From positions 1,984,001-2,048,000 of the forward strand of contig NZ_CP018835.1 in NCBI RefSeq assembly GCF_002196515.1: a stretch of 64,000 nucleotides of DNA, in the 5' to 3' direction. The DNA is from Vibrio gazogenes. Its GTDB lineage: Bacteria > Pseudomonadota > Gammaproteobacteria > Enterobacterales > Vibrionaceae. The translations under genes and the position numbers were made by a program. Every line of letters starts with the position of its first letter. Position 1 is the first letter of the stretch. Below are positions 18,971 to 29,822 of this stretch, piece after piece. The notes beneath the pieces are model-generated. The model was given only the letters and a program-made list of their open reading frames with translations, was not told where the DNA came from and made no database searches.

Positions 18971-19570
18971 TTATTTTTTCAGCAAATAGTCAACCAGCTC
19001 GAAATATTGGTCGATTTTAATATCGTGTGGTGGCTGAACAAGGTACTTATTGTTGACGACAACCGCAGGAACACCGGTCAGGCCACTGTTGTTAAAGGTA
19101 TCATCGAAACGGCGAACCATAGAATCTACGGCAAAGCTGTTAAATGCATTATCGAATGATTTGCCATCAATCCCTTCATCCGTAAAGATTTGTTTTAAAG
19201 CTTTATCGTTTTGAGGCGGGCGTCGTTTGTTATGAATGCGATCAAACATCACCGGCACCATTTTGTCTTCTACATTCAGAGAGACCATCGTTGCATAAGC
19301 TTTACTCATCGAATGCGCCATGTTGCCACCCATGAATGAAACATGAACTCGCTGGAATTCAGTCCCTGCCGGAAGTTGTGCTGCCAGTTTTTCAACAATT
19401 GGCTCAAATTCATTACAGTGTGGGCAGTAGAACGAGAAAAATTCCATCACTTTCGGATTCTCGGAATGCGGCCGATCAAGCACTTTGTAGTATTTGCCTT
19501 CTTCAAACTGAGCGGCGTGAATAGACAGACTGACGAGTAAAGTTGTTAATAAAGCAAAAAGCTTTTTCAT
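18971..19570 (-). CDS. dsbA: Periplasmic thiol:disulfide oxidoreductase DsbA
   Basis: DsbA introduces disulfide bonds into exported proteins. The protein has a signal peptide ([19 protein letters not shown]), then a thioredoxin fold with the active site CPHC at Cys49/Cys52 of the precursor and the cis-proline loop TGVPAVVV. The 199-residue precursor fits the family. The start at 19570 has GGAG just upstream; an in-frame ATG at 19582 would spoil the signal peptide. It follows srkA on the same strand, as in enterobacteria. Confidence 0.96.
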   Translation of the reverse strand: MKKLFALLTTLLVSLSIHAAQFEEGKYYKVLDRPHSENPKVMEFFSFYCPHCNEFEPIVEKLAAQLPAGTEFQRVHVSFMGGNMAHSMSKAYATMVSLNVEDKMVPVMFDRIHNKRRPPQNDKALKQIFTDEGIDGKSFDNAFNSFAVDSMVRRFDDTFNNSGLTGVPAVVVNNKYLVQPPHDIKIDQYFELVDYLLKK

Positions 19571-19719
19571 GATGAACTCCATATGATTCGATTATTGTAT
19601 TATACCCACCTAACTTCAAATCCTTCCTACTGCCTATATTCAACGCTGGTGAAACATGTTTATGCAAAGCCACAGCAATGAATTTTATTGAAGCGATCCT
19701 TCAAGGTTGGGTATTGGGG

Positions 19720-20706
19720 CTACCATTGGGGCATAAAAGAAAGTGGTATCTCTTCCAGTGCTGAAATTTGTTCTTTCAGTGCAAGTACTTGTCCTTCCCA
19801 GTATTTGGGATCATTAAACCAAGGAAAAGCGACCGGAAACGCAGGATCTTGCCATCTTTTTGCCAACCATGCCATGTAATGTACCATGCGTAGACCACGC
19901 AACGGTTCAATTAGTTTCAATTCAGAAGGGTTAAAATCGCAAAATTCTTGGTAACCTTCAAGGATTGTATCGAGTTGTGCAAGTCGGTCAGCACGATCAC
20001 CGTGCAGCAGCATCCATAAATCCTGAATTGCCGGGCCATTACGCGCATCGTCCAAATCGACAAATATCGGGCCATCACGCCAGAGAATATTGCCCGGATG
20101 GCAGTCTCCGTGGAGACGGATATTGTTGGTTTGTTGCGGCCAGAGCTGCGCTATCGCATGAATCAGCAAGGAAAGATCGGAAAAAAACGCTTTTTCGATA
20201 TGGGATGGAATAAACGTGGATTGTTCCAGTAGTTGTTGGGGACGATAGAGGTACTCGTCTAGTGTGACGGTCGGACGATACATAAAGGGGTGTTTCGCGC
20301 CGACTTGATGAATACGTCCCATAAATCGTCCGACCCACTCAAGTTGTTCAACATTGTCAATTTCGAACTGGCGTCCCCCTTCACTGCGAAACAGTGCGAA
20401 TCGATATCCTTGATAATGATGAAGTGTCTTGTCCATCAGGCAGATCGGTGCGGAAATCGGAACGTCTGACTCAGTGAGTTCTTGAGCAAATTGGTGTTCT
20501 TCCTCAATTTGTTCGTCCGACCATCGTTCCGGACGATAAAATTTCACTACATAGCGCTGACGAGATTCATCGATAAATTGGTAAACCCGGTTTTCGTAGC
20601 TATTTAACGGCAAGAATCCGGATTCGGCACGGATACCGATGCTCTCTAGTGCATACCACATGAGGTCTGGGGTCAGTGCATCGAAGTGAAAGGTTGCTTG
20701 TGTCAT
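19720..20706 (-). CDS. srkA: Stress response Ser/Thr kinase SrkA (YihE)
   Basis: SrkA has a choline-kinase-like fold and protects cells from envelope-stress death. The 328-residue protein shows the catalytic loop HGDCHPGNILW and the metal-binding FVDLDDARNGP. It is upstream of dsbA; the srkA-dsbA pair is a conserved operon in which stress-induced transcription can reach dsbA. The gap between the two (about 150 bases) contains no evident terminator. Confidence 0.94.
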   Translation of the reverse strand: MTQATFHFDALTPDLMWYALESIGIRAESGFLPLNSYENRVYQFIDESRQRYVVKFYRPERWSDEQIEEEHQFAQELTESDVPISAPICLMDKTLHHYQGYRFALFRSEGGRQFEIDNVEQLEWVGRFMGRIHQVGAKHPFMYRPTVTLDEYLYRPQQLLEQSTFIPSHIEKAFFSDLSLLIHAIAQLWPQQTNNIRLHGDCHPGNILWRDGPIFVDLDDARNGPAIQDLWMLLHGDRADRLAQLDTILEGYQEFCDFNPSELKLIEPLRGLRMVHYMAWLAKRWQDPAFPVAFPWFNDPKYWEGQVLALKEQISALEEIPLSFMPQW

Positions 20707-20832
20707 GATCAGAGCTTATCGGTCTGTGATGTGTGACGAAAGACTAACATTGATTCATGATATCCCCAAACAGGCTCCGTGCTTATCAGCCTGCCGGGGG
20801 AGAAGTGGTTTCCGTGGGAGTAGCGTCATCAC

Positions 20833-22722
20833 TTACGATAGGCGAAATGCATTGACCGACTGCGACAGATCGGCCGCTATCCCAGTGAGCTGGTGGGTTT
20901 TATCCGCATTGTCATCTGATGTTTCTGCTGTCGCCTTCGCCAGATCGTTGATCTCGACAATACTGGCATTGATCTCCGCGGAAACGTGGGTTTGTTGCTC
21001 TGCCGCTGTTGCGATCTGGCTATTCATATCCTGAATCACCATCACGGATTGGCGGATCGTTTCTAAGGCGTTTGTTGCGTGTAATGAACGTTCTTCGGCA
21101 TGTTTGGCTCCCTCAGTATTCGATGCGATGAGCTGAACCGTTTTCTGGGTTTCTCCCTGAAGTCGTTCAATGACCATCTGAATTTGTTCGGTGCTCTCTC
21201 GGGTCCGGCCGGCAAGTTCTCTGACTTCGTCTGCGACAACGGCAAACCCTCGACCATTTTCACCAGCACGGGCAGCCTCAATCGCGGCATTCAAGGCCAG
21301 CAGGTTAGTCTGCTCCGAGATGGTATTGATCACATCAAGAATGCCGCCGATATCAATGGTCTCTTTCTCCAATTGAGCCGTGGTAGTGACCACCTGTTCC
21401 ATGCCTTGAGCCAACATCCGGATGTTTTGGTTCATCTCTTGGACGATGTCTAGCCCTTGTTGTGATTTTTCAGCCGCTTCTTCCGCAGCTGAAGAGGCGT
21501 TCAGAGCATTTTGTGCAACTTCATCGACGGTCACTGTCATTTCATTCATTGCCGTTGAAGTTTGCTCCAACTGATTCATTTGGGATTGAGAGCTTTGATT
21601 GACATATTGGGCTGAAGACGACAATGTCTGAGAGACTTGATCGATGTTCGTGGCGGAGTCATTGATATTGGTGACGATATGCCGAAGATTGGCCACCATG
21701 TGTAGAACGGATCGATAGATACCTGTCGCATGTTTTTGTGTTGTTGGCTGGTGAGATAGGTCGCCATTAGCAATTTGTTCGACGATATCCGATATCTGTT
21801 GGGGTTCTCCGCCAATCGGTTTATACATCAATTGAATGACCAACCAATAGACGATGCCTAGAGATAAGCTTAGTAACACAATGGCTAACACAATGGTTAA
21901 ATATAAATTGTGTTTTGATGGCTGAAGAATATTATCCCAGGAGTCCCATGACCAAACCATCCAATTCAGTGAATCAATGGTTATTTCTGTAACGTAATAT
22001 TCTCTACCATTATGAGTATAAGAATGGACACTATTTTTCTCATTTTTATATGGTGTATAGGAGGGTCTTATTGTGAATAGGTTTTTACCAATCTCATCTT
22101 CATTTTTTGATGAGAAAATAAACCCATCCGTTCGACTGACAAATACTTGTTTATTTTCTGATATTTTGTCGACAAAAGCATTCACTGTATCTATTGAAAA
22201 GTTTGCTGATAATACACCAATTACTTTTCCGTTTCGATATATTGGGTTGGCAAGTGCGATAACCGATCTACCCTCTATACTTTTAAATGGTGTGGTAACA
22301 ATATTTTGTTCTCCTTTCATGCCTCGAATGAACCATTCTCGTTGGTGTTGTTTAGCATTGAAATTAGGAATAAAACCGTTGGTATTGGTTGAAAATGTTT
22401 TGCCGGAAGGCAATGCAACATAAGCGTTGAGGAGATCTATCTTGTCGGAAAGCTCCCTCAGCGTAGAGAGTAATTTTTTTTCGTCGGTAATCCGACCATC
22501 TTGAATGGGGAGAGTATCTCCGACAATATCAAGAATATGAAATATCCTTTTCGTTTCAAGCTCGAGAACCTGAGCAATTAATGTCGATTGATTGGTTAAT
22601 TTCTCCGTGTAATTTTCGCTGGATGATGCGCGAAAATTATAAAAACATACAATTGAGATTATGGTAACAATGATAGTAAATAATCCGCCAATATAAGATA
22701 TTAATTTAGCCTTCGCACTCAC
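20833..22722 (-). CDS. Methyl-accepting chemotaxis protein with periplasmic Cache domain
   Basis: This 629-residue chemoreceptor has a first membrane helix at about residues 8-28 and a periplasmic Cache-type sensor to about 275. A second helix (about 280-303, [23 protein letters not shown]), a HAMP linker and the signalling domain follow. The conserved hairpin tip reads [27 protein letters not shown] (written here in part). The ligand is not evident. No other chemotaxis gene lies nearby, as is usual for vibrio receptors. Confidence 0.93.
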   Translation of the reverse strand: MSAKAKLISYIGGLFTIIVTIISIVCFYNFRASSSENYTEKLTNQSTLIAQVLELETKRIFHILDIVGDTLPIQDGRITDEKKLLSTLRELSDKIDLLNAYVALPSGKTFSTNTNGFIPNFNAKQHQREWFIRGMKGEQNIVTTPFKSIEGRSVIALANPIYRNGKVIGVLSANFSIDTVNAFVDKISENKQVFVSRTDGFIFSSKNEDEIGKNLFTIRPSYTPYKNEKNSVHSYTHNGREYYVTEITIDSLNWMVWSWDSWDNILQPSKHNLYLTIVLAIVLLSLSLGIVYWLVIQLMYKPIGGEPQQISDIVEQIANGDLSHQPTTQKHATGIYRSVLHMVANLRHIVTNINDSATNIDQVSQTLSSSAQYVNQSSQSQMNQLEQTSTAMNEMTVTVDEVAQNALNASSAAEEAAEKSQQGLDIVQEMNQNIRMLAQGMEQVVTTTAQLEKETIDIGGILDVINTISEQTNLLALNAAIEAARAGENGRGFAVVADEVRELAGRTRESTEQIQMVIERLQGETQKTVQLIASNTEGAKHAEERSLHATNALETIRQSVMVIQDMNSQIATAAEQQTHVSAEINASIVEINDLAKATAETSDDNADKTHQLTGIAADLSQSVNAFRLS

Positions 22723-23081
22723 TGACGTTCCTCTTTTTAATATAAGTATTCAGGTGCGTAGAGCATACCATTGCCAGTTGTTTATTTGTTGGTCAAATTT
22801 ACTGGTTGGAGATGATTGTTTTTGATAGACAACCCTATATAAAGTGTGCTTATAGAAATTATTGTAAAATTTAATATTTCAACAAGGTTATATAGCTTTA
22901 ATATATTTTATTGATGTGATTGTTGGTTTATTTGACTCATTTAAAAAATAAATTGAATTAGAGTTTGAACACTATTTTACTTGAATGGTTTGAGGCCGAT
23001 GGTTGATTGACCTGATAACGATTTTCAGTCCGATAAAGGTTGGATTGATGTCATCGCAGACCCCGAATGGGGCCAGCGTGG
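22723..23081. other. AT-rich intergenic stretch
   Basis: This stretch separates yihD from the chemoreceptor gene, both on the minus strand. It holds a short hairpin CCCCGAATGGGG near 23062 just past the yihD stop, without a T-run. I see no gene or clear promoter. Confidence 0.5.
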
Positions 23082-23348
23082 TTATTCGATAATACCGCGA
23101 GCTTTTAAAATAGCGGTTTTAAAATCATCTTCCTGATCTTTTTTTAAGCCCGGGATCATCTCATCTTTGGCGCTATGGCGCATTTTCAGATGATAGATCA
23201 GCGTATCGTCGCTTAAATCTGCCAAGTTGCCTTGATAACCGGCTTCGTTGGCGAGTTTGACCAAAAAGGTCAGCAAGTTTAACTCAGAATCTTTTTGCCA
23301 CTCGGGTTCTAACAGGTCGAGCAGTTCTTCGATACGGTGACATTTCAT
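23082..23348 (-). CDS. yihD: YihD family protein (DUF1040)
   Basis: The 88-residue protein aligns along its length with E. coli YihD as I recall it ([55 protein letters not shown]). Function is unknown; in enterobacteria it lies next to srkA-dsbA, which agrees with the neighbourhood here. GGAG stands eight bases before the ATG at 23348, so I take that start rather than 23360. Confidence 0.9.
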   Translation of the reverse strand: MKCHRIEELLDLLEPEWQKDSELNLLTFLVKLANEAGYQGNLADLSDDTLIYHLKMRHSAKDEMIPGLKKDQEDDFKTAILKARGIIE

Positions 23349-23429
23349 CGGTTTCTCCATGATTTTTGTATGGACTTATGCTGGTAAAGTAGCAAATTAC
23401 AGGCAGGAAACCAACGTGAAAAAGACAAT

Positions 23430-23458
23430 AAAAAAGCGCAGTGTTTGACTGCGCTTTC
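23430..23458 (-). terminator. Terminator of the small gene at 23470-23637
   Basis: AAAGCGCAGT and ACTGCGCTTT form the stem, with a T-run on the minus strand from the A-rich stretch at 23427-23435. It lies 12-40 bases past the small gene's stop codon. Confidence 0.85.
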
Positions 23459-23469
23459 ATGGGGTTGGC

Positions 23470-23637
23470 TTATGCTGCTTTTACTTCGGTTGATGTTTGC
23501 GGTTCTTCATGAACACGCTTCTCTGCCGGGGTCATTACAGGTGCAACTTTTACTTTTGGTCTAGAAGCTGCAAAGCTTGCTCGACGACGTGACGCACTAC
23601 CATGTGAGTGCGAAAACCTGACTGCTGCTGGGCGCAT
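23470..23637 (-). CDS. Candidate 55-residue basic protein, unknown
   Basis: The frame runs from ATG at 23637 to TAA at 23470-23472 and encodes a 55-residue basic protein (MRPAAVRFSHSHGSASRRRA at the start, then ASRPKVKVAPVMTPAEKRVH). It has no membrane segment. The support is an immediately following Rho-independent terminator, an AGG about nine bases before the ATG, and its place in an otherwise empty 600-base gap. I recognise no family. It could instead be the 3' part of a regulatory RNA. Confidence 0.55.
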   Translation of the reverse strand: MRPAAVRFSHSHGSASRRRASFAASRPKVKVAPVMTPAEKRVHEEPQTSTEVKAA

Positions 23638-23775
23638 ATATATACCTAACGGTCAGACATTTCCCTTGCCATTTCAATGGCCTAGATTAGCTATTGAGTC
23701 AAGACTTCATCATCACTGCTGAAGGTGGGCTCATCTGGCGAAAACCGTTCCGAATAGCTGTCTAGGAATTTCGTA

Positions 23776-23792
23776 TGTACAATTTATGTACA
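23776..23792. promoter_or_regulatory. Palindrome TGTACA-N5-TGTACA upstream of the 55-residue gene
   Basis: Perfect 6-bp arms TGTACA (23776-23781 and 23787-23792) flank ATTTA. The site lies about 140 bp upstream of the candidate small gene (minus strand) and about 185 bp upstream of the Spo0M-family gene (plus strand). The arms are self-complementary, so the geometry fits a dimeric repressor; the protein is unknown. Confidence 0.45.
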
Positions 23793-23976
23793 CATGACTA
23801 AGCATAGCATTTACATATGAATTGATCGATAACCTTTTGTTCATACAATGTCATAAAATTTAAATTATTGATGTTGAGAATTGAGTTCTGGCAAAGTTCA
23901 GTATTACTATGGATGACCCATTTAGCTCATGATCGGATGAGATAACGTTAATCGCAGAAGGCTGGGGGAGGTAGAG

Positions 23977-24768
23977 ATGTCTTTTTTGAAGAAAACCCTC
24001 GCAAGTTTTGGTATCGGGTCAGCAAAAGTTGACTCTGTGTTACAACAAGAGGTGCTCCAACCCGGACAACAGGCCAATGTTACGATCCATGTCTATGGCG
24101 GAGCGACAGCACAGGACATTGATAATATTGAAGCACGATTGTGTTGTCGCTATATCGATGAAGCGCCGATTGGCGATGATCGTCAGGGAAGCCCTCGGAC
24201 GCAAAGAGTGCATCGGCACTGTGTTTTGGATCAATGGCGCTTGCCGTATGCGTTCACCATTCACCCCGGAGAAACTCGGGATTTTTTGGTGACATTCAAT
24301 ATTCCCTGGAATACACCCATCACGATTGGTGATGCAAAAGTTTGGTTGGAAACCGGATTGGATATTGCTCTCGCTGCCGATCCGACAGATAAAGATGAAG
24401 TGACGGTACGACCGGAGCCATTGCTCGACGCTGTATTTAGTGCGTTCGAGTCCCGGGGATTCCGAATTCGTCAGGTTGAATGTGAAGCGGCCAGTGGATT
24501 CGAGCTACCGTTCGTTCAGGAGTTCGAGTTTGTGCCGACAACCGGGCCTTATCATGGCCGCTGGCGTGAAGTTGAAGTGATCGCTTATCGTTCAGAGTCT
24601 GGCTTAGAATTATGGTTTGAGATTGACCGACAACAGCATGGTGTCAGTGGTATGTTGTCTCATCTGCTTGGCAGTGGTGCGTTGAAACGTCATCTGATGA
24701 TTCCGCTCGAAACACCGCTTGAACAGGTGGCAGCGCGAGTATTCGATTTTCTTGAGGAAAGCACATAA
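23977..24768 (+). CDS. Spo0M family protein (arrestin-like)
   Basis: The 263-residue protein begins MSFLKKTLASFGIGSAKVD and has the beta-rich arrestin-like fold expected of the Spo0M family, including GGATAQDIDNIEARLCCRY. The C-terminal part contains the family's GRWREVEVIAY region. In Bacillus Spo0M affects sporulation control and cell form; in vibrios, which do not sporulate, the role is unknown. GGAGG precedes the ATG. It lies just ahead of the hemolysin III-family gene on the same strand. Confidence 0.85.
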   Translation: MSFLKKTLASFGIGSAKVDSVLQQEVLQPGQQANVTIHVYGGATAQDIDNIEARLCCRYIDEAPIGDDRQGSPRTQRVHRHCVLDQWRLPYAFTIHPGETRDFLVTFNIPWNTPITIGDAKVWLETGLDIALAADPTDKDEVTVRPEPLLDAVFSAFESRGFRIRQVECEAASGFELPFVQEFEFVPTTGPYHGRWREVEVIAYRSESGLELWFEIDRQQHGVSGMLSHLLGSGALKRHLMIPLETPLEQVAARVFDFLEEST

Positions 24769-24837
24769 AATTCAGCGTACACATGTAAGTTGAATTGTGT
24801 CATACTCAGCGAAGATATGGATCCTCAGGAGTTTCAC

Positions 24838-25485
24838 ATGACCTCGTTGAATCAGGGATATACGTTCAAAGAAGAGCTATGGAATTCGGTCACACACGGT
24901 GTTGGCTTGATTCTAGGTATCGTCGGTTTAGTGATGCTGCTGGTGAAAGCCACATCAGGAACCGATGATGTTTTGACGGTCACGAGTGTTGCGATCTACG
25001 GTGGCAGCATCATTCTGTTGTTTCTTGCGTCGACGCTTTATCATTCGATTCCGGTTCAGCGCGCCAAACGCTGGCTCAAAACGTTCGATCATTGTGCAAT
25101 TTATCTGTTGATTGCCGGCAGTTATACCCCTTTCCTCTTGGTGAGTCTGAGAACCCCCTTAGCGATCGGACTGATGTCTGTGATCTGGTTGATTGCGTTG
25201 GTTGGTATTGTCTTAAAAATCGCCTTTATTCACCGCTTTAAACGTTTGTCTTTAGTCATCTATGTCGTTATGGGATGGCTGTCTTTAATCGTGGTCTATC
25301 AGTTGGCGATTCACCTGAATATCGGCGGATTGACTTTGCTGGCTGCCGGCGGAATTATCTACACGCTCGGGGTGATTTTCTATGTGGCGAAAAAGATCCC
25401 ATATAATCATGCGATTTGGCATGGTTTCGTTCTCAGTGGCTGTGCCTGCCACTTCTTCTCTATTTATTATTATGTGTTGTCCTGA
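24838..25485 (+). CDS. Hemolysin III / PAQR family membrane protein
   Basis: The 215-residue product has seven hydrophobic helices and the family motifs [32 protein letters not shown] and [17 protein letters not shown]. The conserved histidines, serine and aspartate resemble the metal site of PAQR proteins. Despite the name, a hemolytic role is doubtful in most bacteria. CAGGAG lies eight bases before the ATG at 24838, so the earlier in-frame start at 24790 is not needed. Confidence 0.9.
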   Translation: MTSLNQGYTFKEELWNSVTHGVGLILGIVGLVMLLVKATSGTDDVLTVTSVAIYGGSIILLFLASTLYHSIPVQRAKRWLKTFDHCAIYLLIAGSYTPFLLVSLRTPLAIGLMSVIWLIALVGIVLKIAFIHRFKRLSLVIYVVMGWLSLIVVYQLAIHLNIGGLTLLAAGGIIYTLGVIFYVAKKIPYNHAIWHGFVLSGCACHFFSIYYYVLS

Positions 25486-25571
25486 GTGTTGAGACCTTTG
25501 ATGTCAAAAGTATCTGGCGTATGACACTGACTGTGGTGATGTCTGCTGGTATGTGATGCTTTTTGTCGGTG

Positions 25572-27017
25572 TTAACTCCGCCAGAATGCGGGAAAGAACA
25601 GAACCAGAATCGTCAGAATTTCCAGCCTTCCCATTAACATACCAAAACTCAGAATCCATTTAGCCATGTCTGGTAGCGGCGCAAAGTTACCGGTCGGGCC
25701 GATGATGTCGCCCATCCCCGGGCCGACGTTTGAAACGGCGGTGATGGCACCGGAAATACTGGTTGTTGAATCCAATCCCATGGCACTAAGTGCAGCAGCA
25801 ATGATGATGATTGTAATCCCAAAAGTCAGTGCAAAAGCGACAACGGAACGAATAATGTCATCTGTAACCGGGCGGTTATTATAGCGCTGAACGAAGACCC
25901 CGGAAGGATGAATGAGCTTCATCATCTGTCGATTGAGTAGCGTGATGGCTATTTGAAAACGGAATATTTTGATCCCACCGGCCGTCGAACCGGAACAGGC
26001 TCCGGCCATCATTAAAAACGCAAATACGGTGCTGGGCAGCGCTCCCCAAGCAGTAAAGTCATCTAGTCCATATCCAGTTGTTGTTACGACAGAAACAATA
26101 TTAAACATGGCAACCCGAATGGCATCCATCACGGGATAGCCGTTATGGATGATGAGCCACACAGCCACAATACTGCTTGCTGCGAGAAACAAATAGAAGA
26201 AACCGCGTACTTGAGCATCTCTATACAGTTCGATCGGTGTTTTTTTACGGATTGCTGAGACAAAAAGTAAGAAGGGTAATCCGCCAAGGAACATAAAAAT
26301 GGTGGCAATCCAATGGGCACCTTTTGAGAAGTGGTTCATGGAACCGTCAGAGGTTGAGTATCCTCCGGTCGATAATGTTGTGAATGAGTGATTGATAGCC
26401 TCAAACACGGTCATGCCAGTCATGACATAGCCAATGCAACATAAAAGCGTCAGGATGACATAAACAATCACGATATTTTTGGCGACAGTTTTGGCCCGGG
26501 GACTACTTTTATCGGACCAGTCAGAAGACTCCGTCTGGAACAGTTTCATTCCGCCGACATTGAGCATTGGCAGGACGGCTACCGCCATCACAATAAATCC
26601 GACCCCACCCAACCATTGTAAGATTGAGCGCCAGAGTAAGATGCTGGGTGCCATGTTATCCAGACCGCTCAGGACGGTGGAGCCGGTTGTCGTAATGCCG
26701 GACATCGTCTCAAAATAGGCGTCCGTAAAACTAATGTGATTGATAAACACGAAAGGGAGTGCTGCAAAAGCACTGGCGACTGTCCAGACTAAACTGGTGA
26801 TCAGGAACATATCCCGGACATTCAGCTTAAAATTTGCAGTCCGCCCGAGAGTCAGAAAAATAAAGGCTGCAACATGAGTGATCAGGACGGCTTGTCCGAA
26901 GTCCAGAAATCCGGCCGTGCCACTGACGAAAGACACCAATGTCGGAACGTACATGAACAAAGCGAGTTTGGAGAGCACCAAGCCCAGAACAAATAGAATC
27001 GATTTTAGATTCAGCAT
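25572..27017 (-). CDS. trkH: Trk-type K+ uptake channel subunit TrkH
   Basis: TrkH is the membrane channel of the Trk potassium uptake system, gated by TrkA. The 481-residue protein has four pore-loop repeats with the expected selectivity glycines: TTTGSTV, STGGYST, TTTGYGL and SNVGPGMG. GGTGACC lies before the ATG at 27017, 12 bases after the trkA stop, so the two are co-transcribed. A TTG at 27026 is possible but less likely. Confidence 0.95.
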   Translation of the reverse strand: MLNLKSILFVLGLVLSKLALFMYVPTLVSFVSGTAGFLDFGQAVLITHVAAFIFLTLGRTANFKLNVRDMFLITSLVWTVASAFAALPFVFINHISFTDAYFETMSGITTTGSTVLSGLDNMAPSILLWRSILQWLGGVGFIVMAVAVLPMLNVGGMKLFQTESSDWSDKSSPRAKTVAKNIVIVYVILTLLCCIGYVMTGMTVFEAINHSFTTLSTGGYSTSDGSMNHFSKGAHWIATIFMFLGGLPFLLFVSAIRKKTPIELYRDAQVRGFFYLFLAASSIVAVWLIIHNGYPVMDAIRVAMFNIVSVVTTTGYGLDDFTAWGALPSTVFAFLMMAGACSGSTAGGIKIFRFQIAITLLNRQMMKLIHPSGVFVQRYNNRPVTDDIIRSVVAFALTFGITIIIIAAALSAMGLDSTTSISGAITAVSNVGPGMGDIIGPTGNFAPLPDMAKWILSFGMLMGRLEILTILVLFFPAFWRS

Positions 27018-27029
27018 GGTCACCAACCA

Positions 27030-28406
27030 CTACAGGAAAAATGGACTGGGCTGGAACAACGCTTCCACATCGGAAACATACTTCTTGTTAACCAAGAACA
27101 TGACGACATGATCATCTTGTTCGATGAGTGTCCGGTCATGAGCGATCAGGACCTCTTCCCCCCGCACAATCGCACCGATAGTCGTACCGGGAGGCAGTTT
27201 GATATCCCCAACCGCTTTGCCGACCACTTTTGAGGTGGTTTCATCACCGTGAGCAATCGCTTCAATGGCTTCCGCAGCACCGCGGCGTAAGGAGGAGACA
27301 TTGACGATATCAGCCCGGCGAACATGTGTGAGTAATGCTGAAATGGTTGCCTGTTGTGGCGATATCGCAACATCAATGACACCGCCTTGCACGAGGTCTA
27401 CATAAGCGCCTCTCTGAATCAGAACCATCACTTTTTTGGCGCCTAAGCGTTTTGCCAGCATGGCAGACATAATGTTGGTTTCATCTTCATTGGTCAGGGC
27501 AATGAACACATCCACTTGATCGATGTTTTCTTCGGTCAGCAGCTCCTGATCTGCGGCATCACCACAAAACACAATGGTATTTTCCAACTGTTCCGACAGA
27601 TATTCAGCACGCTGGTAGCTTCTTTCTATCAGTTTGACACTGTAGCTATGCTCCAGACGTCTGGCGAGACTTGCCCCGATGTTACCACCCCCGACGATCA
27701 TGATTCTGCGGTAAGGTCTCTCCAGACGCTGTAGTTCACTCATGACCGAACGGATATGATTACTGGCAGCGACAAAGAAAACTTCATCGTCGGCTTCAAT
27801 GACCGTTGTTCCCTGAGGACGAATGGGTCTGCCTTGCCGGAAAATGGCTGCAACGCGGGTTTCGATATGTGGCATATGTTCGCGCAATGCTGAGAGAGCA
27901 TTGCCAACCAGTGGGCCGCCATAATACGCTTTTACCGCGACCAGACTGACTTTTTGATTGGCGAAGCTGACCACTTGTAGTGCACCGGGATAGTGGACTA
28001 AGCGCTCGATATAACTGGTTACCAGTTCTTCCGGTGCAATTAAATGATCTACCGGGACCGCCCCGGAATGAAAGAGTGTTTCTTTTTCAGCAAGGTATTC
28101 AGGAGAACGAATTCGGGCGATACGGTTTGGCGTGTTAAACAAGGTAAATGCGACCTGACAGGCAGCCATATTGGTTTCATCGGTGTTTGTCACCGCCACC
28201 AGCATATCGGCATCCTGAGCGCCAGCTTCTTTGAGAACCCCCGGATGGCTGGCATGTCCGTTGACAACACGAAGGTCGTATTTATCCTGAAGTTCTCTCA
28301 GGCGGTCACTACTTTTATCGACAATCGTAATATCGTTGTTTTCACCAACTAGGTTTTCCGCCAGTGTGCCACCTACCTGACCGGCTCCAAGAATGATGAT
28401 TTTCAT
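27030..28406 (-). CDS. trkA: Trk system NAD-binding regulatory subunit TrkA
   Basis: TrkA forms the cytosolic gating ring of the Trk potassium uptake system. The 458-residue protein contains two RCK halves, each with a Rossmann motif: [13 protein letters not shown] at the N-terminus and [13 protein letters not shown] at about residue 238. TrkA-C domains follow each half. It lies between rsmB and trkH in the order def-fmt-rsmB-trkA-trkH. Confidence 0.97.
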   Translation of the reverse strand: MKIIILGAGQVGGTLAENLVGENNDITIVDKSSDRLRELQDKYDLRVVNGHASHPGVLKEAGAQDADMLVAVTNTDETNMAACQVAFTLFNTPNRIARIRSPEYLAEKETLFHSGAVPVDHLIAPEELVTSYIERLVHYPGALQVVSFANQKVSLVAVKAYYGGPLVGNALSALREHMPHIETRVAAIFRQGRPIRPQGTTVIEADDEVFFVAASNHIRSVMSELQRLERPYRRIMIVGGGNIGASLARRLEHSYSVKLIERSYQRAEYLSEQLENTIVFCGDAADQELLTEENIDQVDVFIALTNEDETNIMSAMLAKRLGAKKVMVLIQRGAYVDLVQGGVIDVAISPQQATISALLTHVRRADIVNVSSLRRGAAEAIEAIAHGDETTSKVVGKAVGDIKLPPGTTIGAIVRGEEVLIAHDRTLIEQDDHVVMFLVNKKYVSDVEALFQPSPFFL

Positions 28407-28484
28407 AACATAATCTCTTGTTTACCACTGAAAAGACAGTGCGCTTAAAATCCGTGATGACTCAGATATATGTTTCAAGTCACA

Positions 28485-29774
28485 CTAGACGGTTTTCCGT
28501 AACACTGCGTAATAGAAACCATCCATATCATTTTCTCCCGGCAGAATTTGTCGCCCCGGATTATCAATTTCTGAATTTATCAGTTGTGCATCTAATGTTC
28601 GAGATAAAAACGTTTTTATCTGCTGACTATTTTCTTGAGGTAACACTGAACAAGTCGCGTAAACCATGGTTCCACCGGGTTTTAACTGGGCCCACATCGC
28701 ATCCAGAATTTCACTTTGTAGCGAAACCAATGCGGTAATGTCATCGGCACGACGCAGCCATTTTATATCCGGATGTCTCCGGATAACACCCGTTGCCGAA
28801 CAGGGAGCATCCAGTAAAATACGGTCAAACATCTCCCCATGCCACCAATCTTCAGGGTGCCGGGCATCTCCACAGATGATTTTGGCATCCAGATTGAGCC
28901 GTTCAAGGTTCTCATTCACCCGTTTTAATCTTGATGAATCGCAATCAACGGCAACCACTTGTGCATCGGGAATCTGTTCCAGAATATGTGCCGTTTTACC
29001 ACCGGGTGCGGCACAACAGTCAAGAATCAGTTCTTTGGCCTGCGGTGCTAAATAATGGACCGATAACTGTGCCGCCGCATCCTGAACGGATACCCAGCCT
29101 TGCTCAAACCCCGGTAATAATTTGACATCACAAGGCGTCGCCAATTTTATGGCGTCTTTGGCTTCCGGATGTAGACTCACATCAATGTTTTGTTCTTCCA
29201 GTCGCTTCAAGTAACTTTCAGTCGTGTGATGCTGATGGTTGATCCGAAGCCACATCGGTGCTTTGTGATTGTTGGCTGTGACGATAGACTGCCATTGCTC
29301 AGGATAGCTTTCCTGCAGTGCTTTCAATAACCATTTAGGATGACAGTATTGAACGGCATCATGTTTGCTGGCTTGTAGGCGTTGCTCGATCGATGCACTG
29401 TTGCGCTGATAATTTCTCAGAATCGCGTTCACTAAACCGCGTAGGCGTGAGCCTTTTAAATCCTGAGTTGCGCTGACAGTCTCTCCGACGGCAGCATGGT
29501 CCGGGATGCGCATAAATTGAATTTGATACAAGCCCACCAGAATTAAATGATGAAAAACTCGTTTTTTTCCGGTCAGTGGTTGACTGATCAGTTCATGTGC
29601 AGCGGCTTCTAAACGTGGAAGATAGCGAAGTACACCGAAACAGATCTCCTGAAGGAGCGCATGATCTCTGGGTTTTATTTTTTTCTGGGCCTCTGGTAAT
29701 ACAGAGGACAGTGATGCGCCTTGGTCAACAACTTGAAAAACAACTGAAGCGGCAGCAGCACGAACATTCATCAT
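28485..29774 (-). CDS. rsmB: 16S rRNA m5C967 methyltransferase RsmB
   Basis: RsmB (Sun/Fmu) methylates C967 of 16S rRNA with S-adenosylmethionine. The 429-residue protein has the N-terminal NusB-like domain (about 1-140) and a methyltransferase domain with [14 protein letters not shown], the motif [10 protein letters not shown] and the motif VI cysteine in [10 protein letters not shown]. Two adjacent ATGs exist; I list the first. It follows fmt and precedes trkA. Confidence 0.97.
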   Translation of the reverse strand: MMNVRAAAASVVFQVVDQGASLSSVLPEAQKKIKPRDHALLQEICFGVLRYLPRLEAAAHELISQPLTGKKRVFHHLILVGLYQIQFMRIPDHAAVGETVSATQDLKGSRLRGLVNAILRNYQRNSASIEQRLQASKHDAVQYCHPKWLLKALQESYPEQWQSIVTANNHKAPMWLRINHQHHTTESYLKRLEEQNIDVSLHPEAKDAIKLATPCDVKLLPGFEQGWVSVQDAAAQLSVHYLAPQAKELILDCCAAPGGKTAHILEQIPDAQVVAVDCDSSRLKRVNENLERLNLDAKIICGDARHPEDWWHGEMFDRILLDAPCSATGVIRRHPDIKWLRRADDITALVSLQSEILDAMWAQLKPGGTMVYATCSVLPQENSQQIKTFLSRTLDAQLINSEIDNPGRQILPGENDMDGFYYAVLRKTV

Positions 29775-29822
29775 GAATCTGAACCTTAAGTAAAGTCGAT
29801 AACCGAGCGGTTATCGATCGTA

